DNA of 43,012 nt from positions 1 through 43,012 of the IMG/VR virus record IMGVR_UViG_3300020463_001602; one strand, 5' to 3'. Origin of the DNA: a virus. Positions 23,110 to 29,451 of the stretch are shown here, piece by piece. The position numbers and the translations under genes were made by a program. Under the pieces are notes generated by a model, which did not search any database, was not told the origin of the DNA, and saw only the letters and a program-made list of their open reading frames with translations. The first letter of the stretch is position 1, and every line of letters begins with the position of its first letter.

Positions 23110-23841
23110 ATGCCATCAACAAGATCAGGAAACCCACAATATTATTCGGAGCTCCGACTGCGTTATCAAGGAACCTCGTCGGGAGCAGCTTATGCTTCAA
23201 ATTATCGAAACCGTGATGGTTCATGGAATTGGAGTGCAATGACAGGTTCAAGTGATACCCATAGAGTTCGTGGAAGACCAGTATTTACACCTCGGCCAGG
23301 TACAGAGCGTCTTCAGTTTTGGTTCTATTCTTCTGGATGGTATATACGTTTCAATCCAACACCAACGCAAGTGGCTACTACAGACTATGGTGCAGCAATA
23401 GGAACAGATATGTATTATTATGGTAATAGTACAAGTGCAAGTTATCCAGCATATAATTCTGGCGTATGGTCAACAGGAAACATTATGAGGTGGTTTGGCG
23501 GATTAAGATATTATATGTTACAAGCACATAATAATGTTAATGGGTATCGAGCAACTCTTGGGTACGTTTGGAATATCAATTCAGATGAAAGATTAAAAAC
23601 GGATATTAAATACATCGGTGATAGAAGCGGACATAGAATATATACTTGGAAATGGAATAAGATTGGAAACTCCCTTGGCGAAAAAGGACTTTCATCCGGA
23701 GTAATTGCACAAGAAGTAAAAGAATATATGCCGGAAGCAGTAACTATGAATCCGAATGGTTATTACCAAGTAAATTACAAAATGCTAGGATTAAATAAAA
23801 GAAGAGGAATGGAAATTCATGAAGGAGGCATCTATTCATGA
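23110..23841 (+). CDS. Tail fibre with S74 intramolecular chaperone domain
   Basis: A 243-residue fibre tip protein. The C-terminal part is a peptidase S74 (endosialidase chaperone) domain: Ser158-Asp-Glu-Arg-Leu-Lys163 is the Ser-Lys self-cleavage motif, followed by Ile-Ala-Gln-Glu-Val-Lys and Tyr-Gln-Val-Asn-Tyr. S74 domains help a beta-helical trimer fold and then cut themselves off, leaving about 157 residues as the mature tip. The N-terminal part is Gly/Tyr/Ser-rich, as in receptor-binding tips. This is a host-range determinant. It is short, so the shaft is likely another gene. Confidence 0.85.
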   Translation: MPSTRSGNPQYYSELRLRYQGTSSGAAYASNYRNRDGSWNWSAMTGSSDTHRVRGRPVFTPRPGTERLQFWFYSSGWYIRFNPTPTQVATTDYGAAIGTDMYYYGNSTSASYPAYNSGVWSTGNIMRWFGGLRYYMLQAHNNVNGYRATLGYVWNINSDERLKTDIKYIGDRSGHRIYTWKWNKIGNSLGEKGLSSGVIAQEVKEYMPEAVTMNPNGYYQVNYKMLGLNKRRGMEIHEGGIYS

Positions 23842-24104
23842 GCGATGAAATTTGGACACCTAATTTAGTTACAATGTCATCAGGACTTCAAGTACAGCCT
23901 TTAACGGATGGAGACGAAAACGAAAATTCAGTTTTAGAATGTATTGAATTAGCTAAGCAAGCTTGGCTGTCTGATAACCCAGGTTCCACTACATTAGGTT
24001 GGGAGCTGATTTCAGATTTGGAACGCGATGAGTATTTGGAAGAACAAATGCGAAACGCTGGATACACAAAATCATTAGTAAATGGTTACACACACTACGA
24101 GTAA
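23838..24104 (+). CDS. Small acidic protein downstream of tail fibre
   Basis: An 88-residue acidic protein of unknown function, overlapping the fibre gene by four bases. The coupling and position suggest a fibre-assembly factor or fibre-tip accessory protein, but nothing in the sequence proves this. Confidence 0.6.
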   Translation: MSDEIWTPNLVTMSSGLQVQPLTDGDENENSVLECIELAKQAWLSDNPGSTTLGWELISDLERDEYLEEQMRNAGYTKSLVNGYTHYE

Positions 24105-24109
24105 AAAAC

Positions 24110-24376
24110 ATGACAAAATACAAAGGACACAACGTCGAAGTAATAACACCACTCAAGAAAAAGATTATTGATGAGGCAACTAAGCCTTTCGATTGTTACA
24201 ATGAAGGTCCATTTAAAACTTCATTAAGTAAAATGGATGGTGTATTTAGAAAAGAAGTTGTTTCATATAGAGTTAAAGACGGTTATCTTTTCAAAGAAAC
24301 TGCTATACGAGACTTTTCCGATGGTGATTATCACGACACCGTTAAAATCGAAACTTTGCACTCAGTAGAAAAATAA
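24110..24376 (+). CDS. Small protein (unknown)
   Basis: An 88-residue mixed-charge protein with alternating Lys/Asp-rich strands. It is last in the rightward run and ends three bases from the convergent minus-strand gene. No domain recognised. Confidence 0.65.
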   Translation: MTKYKGHNVEVITPLKKKIIDEATKPFDCYNEGPFKTSLSKMDGVFRKEVVSYRVKDGYLFKETAIRDFSDGDYHDTVKIETLHSVEK

Positions 24377-24378
24377 AC

Positions 24379-24558
24379 TTATCTTCTACCGCCGTAAGAG
24401 CTTGCCATTCCTTTTGCCCATACTGCTTTGGATGCACACCTCGGACAAAGGGTGGTATTATATATAAATGCAAAGTGTAATACAGGTCCTGTATATTTAC
24501 AATTCTTTGTTCTACAAGTCAAGTAATTATTCGCCTGATATACTACTTTTTCGTCCAT
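24379..24558 (-). CDS. Small zinc-ribbon-like protein
   Basis: A 59-residue protein. Two cysteine pairs (Cys-x4-Cys at residues 15 and 20, Cys-x2-Cys at about 38 and 41) are spaced as in zinc ribbons. It ends in a Ser-Tyr-Gly-Gly-Arg-Arg tail. It overlaps the upstream EF-hand gene by 16 bases and is last in the leftward late operon. It may bind nucleic acid or protein. Confidence 0.65.
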   Translation of the reverse strand: MDEKVVYQANNYLTCRTKNCKYTGPVLHFAFIYNTTLCPRCASKAVWAKGMASSYGGRR

Positions 24559-24869
24559 GCCTGCGCACCAAAGAACGCAGCGACGATTCCGGCAACAGCA
24601 ATAAAATATACTCCTGCCATATCTCCTAAAATGTCGGCTGCCTTTTCGTACCCAACAACGTTAGATCCTATTACTAAAGCAGGATAAGCTAACATTCCAT
24701 ATAATGAGAACCACGCCATCTTACGTTGTGCATCTCTCATAGCATCTTGATCTTCAAGTTCTTTTCGTTTGAACTCTAAATACATTCCTTCTTCCGCCTT
24801 GGAAACTTTACCGTCTCCATTGGTATCAGCAGGATGATGCCCACTTGCTTTTATTTCTTCTTCGCCCAT
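24543..24869 (-). CDS. EF-hand membrane protein
   Basis: A 108-residue protein. The N-terminal half has one EF-hand calcium loop, Asp15-Thr-Asn-Gly-Asp-Gly-Lys-Val-Ser-Lys-Ala-Glu26, with Asp/Asn/Asp at positions 1, 3 and 5 and Glu at 12. The C-terminal half has two hydrophobic helices (about 50-68 and 85-103). It is probably an inner-membrane protein with a calcium-sensing domain. It sits among late membrane and metal-related genes, so a role in late membrane events or virion release is possible. Confidence 0.75.
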   Translation of the reverse strand: MGEEEIKASGHHPADTNGDGKVSKAEEGMYLEFKRKELEDQDAMRDAQRKMAWFSLYGMLAYPALVIGSNVVGYEKAADILGDMAGVYFIAVAGIVAAFFGAQAWTKK

Positions 24870-25033
24870 TATGATTCCTTTTTAATCAAAGTCCATATGC
24901 CCCAGCCTAGACCAAGCCAAGCTGCGATTTTTACTATTCCACCGAATAATATAATAGATCCACAAATTGCGATTAGCACACCTCCATCTAATGAAGTTCT
25001 TTCGCCTAATCTACCTTTAATCCAATCTAACAT
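24869..25033 (-). CDS. Small two-helix membrane protein
   Basis: A 54-residue protein beginning Met-Leu-Asp-Trp-Ile-Lys-Gly-Arg, then Glu-Arg-Thr-Ser-Leu-Asp-Gly-Gly, and two hydrophobic stretches (17-31 and 33-47). The same layout occurs in small membrane proteins of marine T4-like phages. A good aggag ribosome binding site precedes it, and its stop overlaps the EF-hand gene start by one base. Function unknown; a holin-like role cannot be excluded. Confidence 0.68.
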   Translation of the reverse strand: MLDWIKGRLGERTSLDGGVLIAICGSIILFGGIVKIAAWLGLGWGIWTLIKKES

Positions 25034-25057
25034 ATATTTCTCCTTTTTTGTTTTTCA

Positions 25058-25219
25058 CTAAACTATATAATCAATACGTTCTTTTCGAGCAGTATGTTTT
25101 ATACCGTCTTTAGTTACGTAAGGTTTAGTGATACCTTTACTTCCTTCCTTTTTGTATAATAATGTTACCATACAATAGGTCACCGAAGTTAGCATAATTG
25201 CTAATAATATAAATTCCAT
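25058..25219 (-). CDS. Small single-helix membrane protein
   Basis: A 53-residue protein with an N-terminal hydrophobic helix (2-19) and a basic soluble tail. Its ATG lies just past the stop of the IscA-like gene, and it fits the operon spacing. No family recognised. Confidence 0.6.
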   Translation of the reverse strand: MEFILLAIMLTSVTYCMVTLLYKKEGSKGITKPYVTKDGIKHTARKERIDYIV

Positions 25220-25220
25220 T

Positions 25221-25535
25221 TTAAAATCCTATTGATTCACCACACCCACACGAGTTGGTTTCTTTTGGATTGATAATTCTAAATGATTCATTCAATCCTT
25301 CTTTAATATAATCTAATGTCGCACCTTCTAAGAAAGGCTTTGACACTTCGTTTACAACTAACTTAAACTTTCCGTAATCTGTTATATTATCATCGTTGCC
25401 GATTACATCAGCATACTCAATAACATACTCATACCCAACACAGCCGCCAGCAGTAACGCCAACCCTAATAAAGCTAGGTTGCGATCCTGACGTTCTTTTA
25501 ATCGCCTGAGATATTGCTGCATCGGTTAGTTCCAT
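25221..25535 (-). CDS. A-type iron-sulfur carrier (IscA/ErpA/HesB-like)
   Basis: A 104-residue protein of the HesB/IscA family, which carries Fe-S clusters or iron to target apoproteins. The three conserved cysteines are Cys32 (Gly-Gly-Cys-Val-Gly-Tyr), Cys96 and Cys98 (Ser-Cys-Gly-Cys-Gly). HesB-like genes are known in marine phages. It is immediately preceded by the 8-cysteine peptide ORF. Its likely clients could include host ferredoxin, which would also feed the heme oxygenase and bilin reductase encoded nearby. Confidence 0.92.
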   Translation of the reverse strand: MELTDAAISQAIKRTSGSQPSFIRVGVTAGGCVGYEYVIEYADVIGNDDNITDYGKFKLVVNEVSKPFLEGATLDYIKEGLNESFRIINPKETNSCGCGESIGF

Positions 25536-25538
25536 ATC

Positions 25539-25586
25539 TTAACAGCAAGTACAAGTGCAACATTTACAACAACTACATTTGCGCAT
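25539..25586 (-). CDS. 15-residue cysteine-rich micropeptide (metallothionein-like)
   Basis: Micro-ORF with ATG at 25586 and TAA ending at 25539. Eight of fifteen residues are Cys (positions 4, 6, 7, 9, 10, 12, 14, 15), in Cys-x-Cys and Cys-Cys patterns like a minimal metallothionein. A strong GGAGAA ribosome binding site is four bases upstream. The stop is three bases before the IscA-like start, so the two are likely coupled. It could bind copper, zinc or iron, or act as a regulatory leader peptide that senses cysteine. No protein data are available, but the composition is very unlikely by chance. Confidence 0.6.
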   Translation of the reverse strand: MRKCSCCKCCTCTCC

Positions 25587-25596
25587 GTCTTTCTCC

Positions 25597-25965
25597 TTAT
25601 TTTTTCTTTTCGAGTTTATCGAGACGTTTATTAATAACGTCTATATGTCCTAGGAGTTCTGTTGTTCCACCGAGAGCAACTGGAGGATGACTATCAATTT
25701 CAAGATCTTGTAATCTATCTTCGAGTTCATCAATCTTTGTTGTTATGTGCGGATACTTTTTTCTCCAAGCAAGCGGATCTGATTCTAACCAAGTCCAACC
25801 CCATCTCCATACTAAATATTCTAATAATGAATCAAATTTACCAACAGCCCATAGAGCCATTTTTGTATCTTTGAACCAAAATAGAAATCCAGCACCTGCG
25901 ATGGAACCAAGAATTGCTGTATAGATCCACAATGTATCAGTTAGTAATCTTTCTATAATGTCCAT
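25597..25965 (-). CDS. Membrane-anchored coiled-coil protein (unknown)
   Basis: A 122-residue protein with an N-terminal membrane helix (about 11-29), a Trp-rich middle (Trp-Arg-Trp-Gly-Trp-Thr-Trp) and a C-terminal coiled coil (about 75-120). No enzyme motif is seen. It overlaps the lipase stop by one base and precedes the Cys-rich peptide. It may scaffold a late membrane complex; function unknown. Confidence 0.7.
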   Translation of the reverse strand: MDIIERLLTDTLWIYTAILGSIAGAGFLFWFKDTKMALWAVGKFDSLLEYLVWRWGWTWLESDPLAWRKKYPHITTKIDELEDRLQDLEIDSHPPVALGGTTELLGHIDVINKRLDKLEKKK

Positions 25966-26711
25966 TAATTGTCCTTAGTATGTTTTGTATAATTATCCAT
26001 ACTATGATCTGCAAGGCCGTCAAACGGCTTTAGGTTAATCCACGAGGTAACTATACCGCGCAGTTTATCTTTTAACTTTCTCCACCAAGCTAAGTTCTTG
26101 ATGATACCACTGTAATTAAAATACATAACTTGGCCATGATGACGATACCCCATAATCCAAGGTGGTATGACAGCAACTAGGTCGTTGTTATTTACAAAAC
26201 GATAATGCTCTACTTCAGCCATGTTTCTTACAAACTCTGCGTTACCTACTCTTGGTGATCCAAAGGTATATAATACAGGTTTATGTACTTTTAATCTTGA
26301 AGCTGCAATTGTTGCCATTGCTCCACCGAGTGAATGTCCACAAATTGAAATCTTCTTACCGCCATGTTTTCCAAATTCTTTTAATACGTCTTTCCAAATA
26401 TCATCTATTTCGGTTTGAAATCCGTTATGTACCCAACCACCAACTTGAGCTTTATCAGGCCAAATATTTAAATCTGCTTTAAGATCGTTGAGTTCGGTTG
26501 GTTCTGTTCCACGGCAGCATAAAACAAATTCTTCTTTATTCCATACACAATGTGCTTGTGCGCCGTCTTTGTCGATAAACTTATGGCCTGTATATCCTAA
26601 GGCCTTAAATAATGGTTTGGCTTCTTTACCATCTTCATAAGCAATCTTTGCCATTTCTGCTTTTTTCGTAGCTTCACTTTTTACATCACTAAATTGTACT
26701 TTATGTTTCAT
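25965..26711 (-). CDS. Class 3 lipase
   Basis: Alpha/beta-hydrolase of the class 3 lipase family, 248 residues. The nucleophile elbow is Gly125-His-Ser127-Leu-Gly, followed by the family segment Thr-Phe-Gly-Ser-Pro-Arg-Val-Gly. Asp177 and His236 (Asp-His-Ser-Met-Asp-Asn-Tyr) complete the catalytic triad. No signal peptide is present, so it would reach lipids from the cytoplasm, at lysis or as a virion part. It is first in a leftward late operon behind a palindromic late promoter. Possible roles are lipid recycling or membrane weakening at release; both are inference. Confidence 0.88.
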   Translation of the reverse strand: MKHKVQFSDVKSEATKKAEMAKIAYEDGKEAKPLFKALGYTGHKFIDKDGAQAHCVWNKEEFVLCCRGTEPTELNDLKADLNIWPDKAQVGGWVHNGFQTEIDDIWKDVLKEFGKHGGKKISICGHSLGGAMATIAASRLKVHKPVLYTFGSPRVGNAEFVRNMAEVEHYRFVNNNDLVAVIPPWIMGYRHHGQVMYFNYSGIIKNLAWWRKLKDKLRGIVTSWINLKPFDGLADHSMDNYTKHTKDN

Positions 26712-26751
26712 ACTTTCTCCTATTGAGATATATACAATTATGTTCAGTAAT

Positions 26752-26763
26752 TATTTATAAATA
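26752..26763. promoter_or_regulatory. Bidirectional late promoter (TATTTATAAATA)
   Basis: A 12-base palindrome. Read on the plus strand it contains TATAAATA (26756-26763), 41 bases ahead of heme oxygenase; on the minus strand it contains the same motif (26759-26752), 40 bases ahead of the lipase. One site could therefore fire both late operons. Confidence 0.72.
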
Positions 26764-26804
26764 GTTACATATACAATTTTAAAATATTTAATAAGGTGAA
26801 ATGA

Positions 26805-27425
26805 ATGGCAAACAATCTAAAAGAACTTACACGACAACATCACGATAACGCAGAAAGAACTGAATTCGCAGATATGTTACTAGGCGGAGGAATCGCTCCA
26901 AAGCTTTATCAAGAATACTTACACGCACAGCTTCAAAATTATATGGTATTAGAATCAGCGGTAGAAATACCAATGGAACTTGAACCTATATTTAGATCAA
27001 CTCAAATGGAAGAAGATCTTCAAGAGTTAGAATCATTATATGATTTAGACGAAATAGAAGATAACTTTCAATCAACTATAGAATACAGCAAACATATTGA
27101 AACTCTTCGAGAAAAAGATGATAACGATGCTCTATTAGCGCATTTATATGTTCGTCACTTTGGAGATGCTCACGGTGGACAAATTATCAAAAAGCACGTT
27201 CCTGGAACTGGACTTATGTATGAGTTTGAAAACAGAAGAGAACTAATCATGGGTGTTCGAGAACTGTTACACGATGAAATGGCTGAAGAAGCAAAGATAT
27301 GTTTTGAATATGCAGAAAGACTATTCCACGAATTAATAGATAACTTCCATAACAACTCTGAAGACTATCTTTCAGAAGGAAGCGCATTAGCAAAAACTAT
27401 GAATCCGTGGAAAGATGATGATTGA
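26805..27425 (+). CDS. ho: Heme oxygenase (HO-1 type)
   Basis: Opens heme to biliverdin IX-alpha, CO and iron using a reductant such as ferredoxin. The proximal ligand is His13, in the family pattern His-x-x-Ala-Glu. The distal helix motif is Gly-Asp-Ala-His-Gly-Gly-Gln (120-126), matching the usual GDLSGGQ. Its 206 residues are slightly short. It overlaps the bilin reductase gene by 11 bases, so the product would go straight to the next enzyme. It has a late promoter 41 bases upstream. Viral heme oxygenases are known in cyanophages and in other marine phages. Confidence 0.95.
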   Translation: MANNLKELTRQHHDNAERTEFADMLLGGGIAPKLYQEYLHAQLQNYMVLESAVEIPMELEPIFRSTQMEEDLQELESLYDLDEIEDNFQSTIEYSKHIETLREKDDNDALLAHLYVRHFGDAHGGQIIKKHVPGTGLMYEFENRRELIMGVRELLHDEMAEEAKICFEYAERLFHELIDNFHNNSEDYLSEGSALAKTMNPWKDDD

Positions 27426-28104
27426 GTCCGAACTATTTACAAAACTTAGAGAACTATCAGGAGATCTAATATCTTTATTTGACTCTAAGATGACAAGAGT
27501 CAAAAACGATAAACATATTGAAGACCTTGAAGGATGGTCTGATTGGTTCTGGGAATCTGATTCAATTCGCAAAGGACATTTAAAAATAATTGAACCTGTA
27601 GGAAAAAATAAATTATGGCTTATGCATGTTAATTTATTTCCTTCGTTTGATTCTGATCTTCCAATCTTTGGTTTGGATATTGTAGCAAATTCTAAAAAGA
27701 TTTCTGGTTGCTTTTGCGACTATTCTCCACTTACAGAACATCGTCATATATTCCTAGACAAGTTTGTATTAGAAACAAAGGACTTATCTTGGACAAGAGC
27801 AAGAGAAATGCCAGACTGGGCTAAGGAAATATTTTCCGAACATATTGTAGGTGCAGGTAGTATTCGAGAAGGAGAAGAAACCGAGCAGCTTTGTAACATG
27901 GCTTGGAAGCTTGCACAATTCTATACAATGGAAATGAATAATCCTATTCATTCAAAATTAGATCTTAATACAAAAGATGCACAAAACAAATACTGTAAAT
28001 ATCAAAAGCAGAATAAAATGCTTCATACCTCAATACTCGCAATGGGTATAACAGAGGAACGTAAGAATCAATATGTAGAAAATGTTCTGTTTGAGGAATG
28101 TTAA
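27415..28104 (+). CDS. pcyX: Ferredoxin-dependent bilin reductase, PcyX-like
   Basis: Reduces biliverdin with ferredoxin electrons. The core block is Pro-Ile-Phe-Gly-Leu-Asp-Ile-Val-Ala followed by Cys-Asp102-Tyr-Ser-Pro, where Asp102 fits the catalytic Asp. The C-terminal block Tyr-Cys-Lys-Tyr-Gln-Lys-Gln-Asn-Lys-Met-Leu is typical of the family. Of the FDBR types (PebS, PcyA, PcyX), PcyX, which makes phycoerythrobilin, is described from uncultured marine phages next to a heme oxygenase; this layout fits, but subtype is inferred. The likely start is one of two adjacent ATGs at 27415. Role in a non-photosynthetic host is unknown. Confidence 0.85.
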   Translation: MMIESELFTKLRELSGDLISLFDSKMTRVKNDKHIEDLEGWSDWFWESDSIRKGHLKIIEPVGKNKLWLMHVNLFPSFDSDLPIFGLDIVANSKKISGCFCDYSPLTEHRHIFLDKFVLETKDLSWTRAREMPDWAKEIFSEHIVGAGSIREGEETEQLCNMAWKLAQFYTMEMNNPIHSKLDLNTKDAQNKYCKYQKQNKMLHTSILAMGITEERKNQYVENVLFEEC

Positions 28105-28242
28105 ATTATTCAGATTCGTTATATATTGTATAACAAAAAAAGTTCTTAATTCGGTTTAGATCTTTTATATATAGTATCGTAAGATAACAGTATATGTTAC
28201 TTTACGAAACAAATCTAACCCAATACAAGGAGAACTTTTTCC
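28105..28242. other. Noncoding leader after pcyX
   Basis: About 140 bases without a gene. It holds a short inverted repeat, GTTATA/TATAAC (28118-28134), followed by an A-run, which is too weak to call a terminator. No clear sigma70 or late promoter is seen here. Confidence 0.4.
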
Positions 28243-28308
28243 ATGAAGAAGTTAATTATGGTCGGCCTAGCAATGGAGCAGGAGGACAATGAACACCGTA
28301 CTGCATAA
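28243..28308 (+). CDS. Possible 21-residue leader peptide
   Basis: Short ORF beginning Met-Lys-Lys-Leu-Ile with aaggag ten bases upstream. It overlaps the better supported 41-residue ORF in another frame, and its sequence contains that ORF's ribosome binding site (ggagga). It may be a translated leader that controls the next ORF, or it may not be translated. Confidence 0.3.
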   Translation: MKKLIMVGLAMEQEDNEHRTA

Positions 28309-28414
28309 CCTTAAAGATAACGGCAAGTTATGTCATTTCTGTGACTGGACATATCTTATTACTATAGCCGCTTTCTCAGTCTCACTTCCTTTCATCATCA
28401 TTCTCTTAGCTTAA
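28289..28414 (+). CDS. 41-residue single-helix membrane protein
   Basis: Small ORF with a strong ggagga ribosome binding site three bases upstream. Residues 1-20 are polar and include His16-Phe-Cys-Asp with two cysteines (Cys15, Cys18); residues 22-41 form a membrane helix. Function unknown. It lies between pcyX and the promoter of gene 33. Confidence 0.5.
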   Translation: MNTVLHNLKDNGKLCHFCDWTYLITIAAFSVSLPFIIILLA

Positions 28415-28431
28415 ATTTGTTAATAAATAGT

Positions 28432-28460
28432 TTGACATTAGTTAAGCAATAGATTATAAT
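28432..28460 (+). promoter_or_regulatory. Early sigma70-type promoter (distal) for gene 33 operon
   Basis: TTGACA (28432-28437), 17 bases, TATAAT (28455-28460), both perfect, on the plus strand. It is followed 63 bases later by a second such promoter. Confidence 0.82.
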
Positions 28461-28522
28461 AGACTAGTTCAGTGGATTAATTCTGCTGAATTAGTTTATT
28501 TTACATATTTAAAAAATAACCA

Positions 28523-28551
28523 TTGACATATCGTCCTAACTAGTATATAAT
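28523..28551 (+). promoter_or_regulatory. Early sigma70-type promoter (proximal) for gene 33 operon
   Basis: TTGACA (28523-28528), 17 bases, TATAAT (28546-28551), twelve bases ahead of the gene 33 ATG. A transcript starting about seven bases after the -10 would have almost no leader, so the distal promoter may supply most gene 33 mRNA. Confidence 0.8.
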
Positions 28552-28562
28552 ACAAGGTATAC

Positions 28563-28838
28563 ATGACAAAAAAAGAATCTAAGGAAAATACTGATATGTC
28601 CGTTGTTGCTTTAACACCAGATAAAATTCACCACGAGATTAGTAGACACATTTCAAAAGGAGTACCATATATTGATGCTCTTGTTCACTTTGCAGATAAG
28701 AATGGAATTGAGATTGAAACTATTGCTCAAATTGTAAAAAAGAGTTCTGTGCTCAAAGAAAAGATACGAACCGAAGCAGTTGATCTCAAGATGGTGAAAA
28801 AAGAAAATGAACAAGATATCACAAACTTTAGTAAGTGA
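28563..28838 (+). CDS. 33: Late transcription coactivator gp33-like
   Basis: A 91-residue helical protein matching the size and layout of marine T4-like gp33, which bridges RNA polymerase and the sliding clamp to activate late promoters. Recognisable parts are Tyr-Ile-Asp-Ala-Leu-Val-His-Phe then Lys-Asn-Gly-Ile-Glu-Ile-Glu-Thr and an acidic/basic C terminus. It precedes and overlaps gene 59, the usual neighbour. It works with gp55 (8504-8986). Assignment rests on pattern and position, not on a conserved motif. Confidence 0.75.
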   Translation: MTKKESKENTDMSVVALTPDKIHHEISRHISKGVPYIDALVHFADKNGIEIETIAQIVKKSSVLKEKIRTEAVDLKMVKKENEQDITNFSK

Positions 28839-29412
28839 TGATCCGTTTAACGCTTACGTAAAATTTCTGGCATTAAGAAAACATTTTACAACGGACAATT
28901 ACGATTACTTTAAATATAATGGAAAAGTACGTGCAAACAGAGAAACATTTATGTCTCGAAACGACGCGTACTCATTCGCAAAATTAGCGAAAAAAGATGA
29001 CCCACAAGGACTTATTTTAAGTAATATTTTAATAAATAAAAACATCTGGATTAGAGACTTGCTTGACAGCGAAGCCGAAGCCAGATATACGAATTGGAGG
29101 AAGAGGATAGAATCATTAGGTTATATCTTTAAATCCGAGCTTGCTCATCTTAACGATGAATACAAGCGAAACTTTATATCGAGAGATGGACAACATCCTC
29201 TTGTGATGACATTGTTGTTACAAAAGAAGATTAGTTTGGAAACTTTTACTATTCTTTCTCACAGTGCGAATATATTTTCATACTGGAGTGAAAAAGTAGT
29301 TGACAAACACGTATCTTTTGATATAATAAACAAATCGCGAAAGTATAAACCCTTTCTCGATTATGATACGAATCGTTTCAATGCAATTGTAAAGGAACGG
29401 TTTGAATTTTAA
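28807..29412 (+). CDS. 59: Helicase loader gp59
   Basis: Loads gp41 helicase onto gp32-coated forked DNA. The 201-residue protein matches T4 gp59 (217) and its marine relatives: an N-terminal Pro-Phe-Asn-Ala-Tyr-Val-Lys-Phe-Leu-Ala-Leu block, Tyr-Asp-Tyr-Phe-Lys-Tyr, and a C-terminal Phe-Xaa-Ile-Leu block. It overlaps gene 33 by 32 bases and lies upstream of genes 32 and 41, its partners. Confidence 0.88.
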   Translation: MNKISQTLVSDDPFNAYVKFLALRKHFTTDNYDYFKYNGKVRANRETFMSRNDAYSFAKLAKKDDPQGLILSNILINKNIWIRDLLDSEAEARYTNWRKRIESLGYIFKSELAHLNDEYKRNFISRDGQHPLVMTLLLQKKISLETFTILSHSANIFSYWSEKVVDKHVSFDIINKSRKYKPFLDYDTNRFNAIVKERFEF

Positions 29413-29451
29413 TACGACGCTATATAACGCTATACATAAAAGGAGAAAATT

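Noticed and set aside
24447-24457. TATAAATG on the plus strand near 24450, similar to a late promoter
   Set aside because: One mismatch at the last position, and it lies inside a minus-strand gene with no plus-strand gene downstream.
28118-28134. Inverted repeat GTTATA/TATAAC followed by A-run after pcyX
   Set aside because: Six A/T-rich base pairs are too weak for a Rho-independent terminator, and the tail is A on the plus strand.
28100-28200. Possible CRISPR or direct-repeat array in AT-rich gaps
   Set aside because: No repeated unit of useful length was found here or elsewhere in the window.
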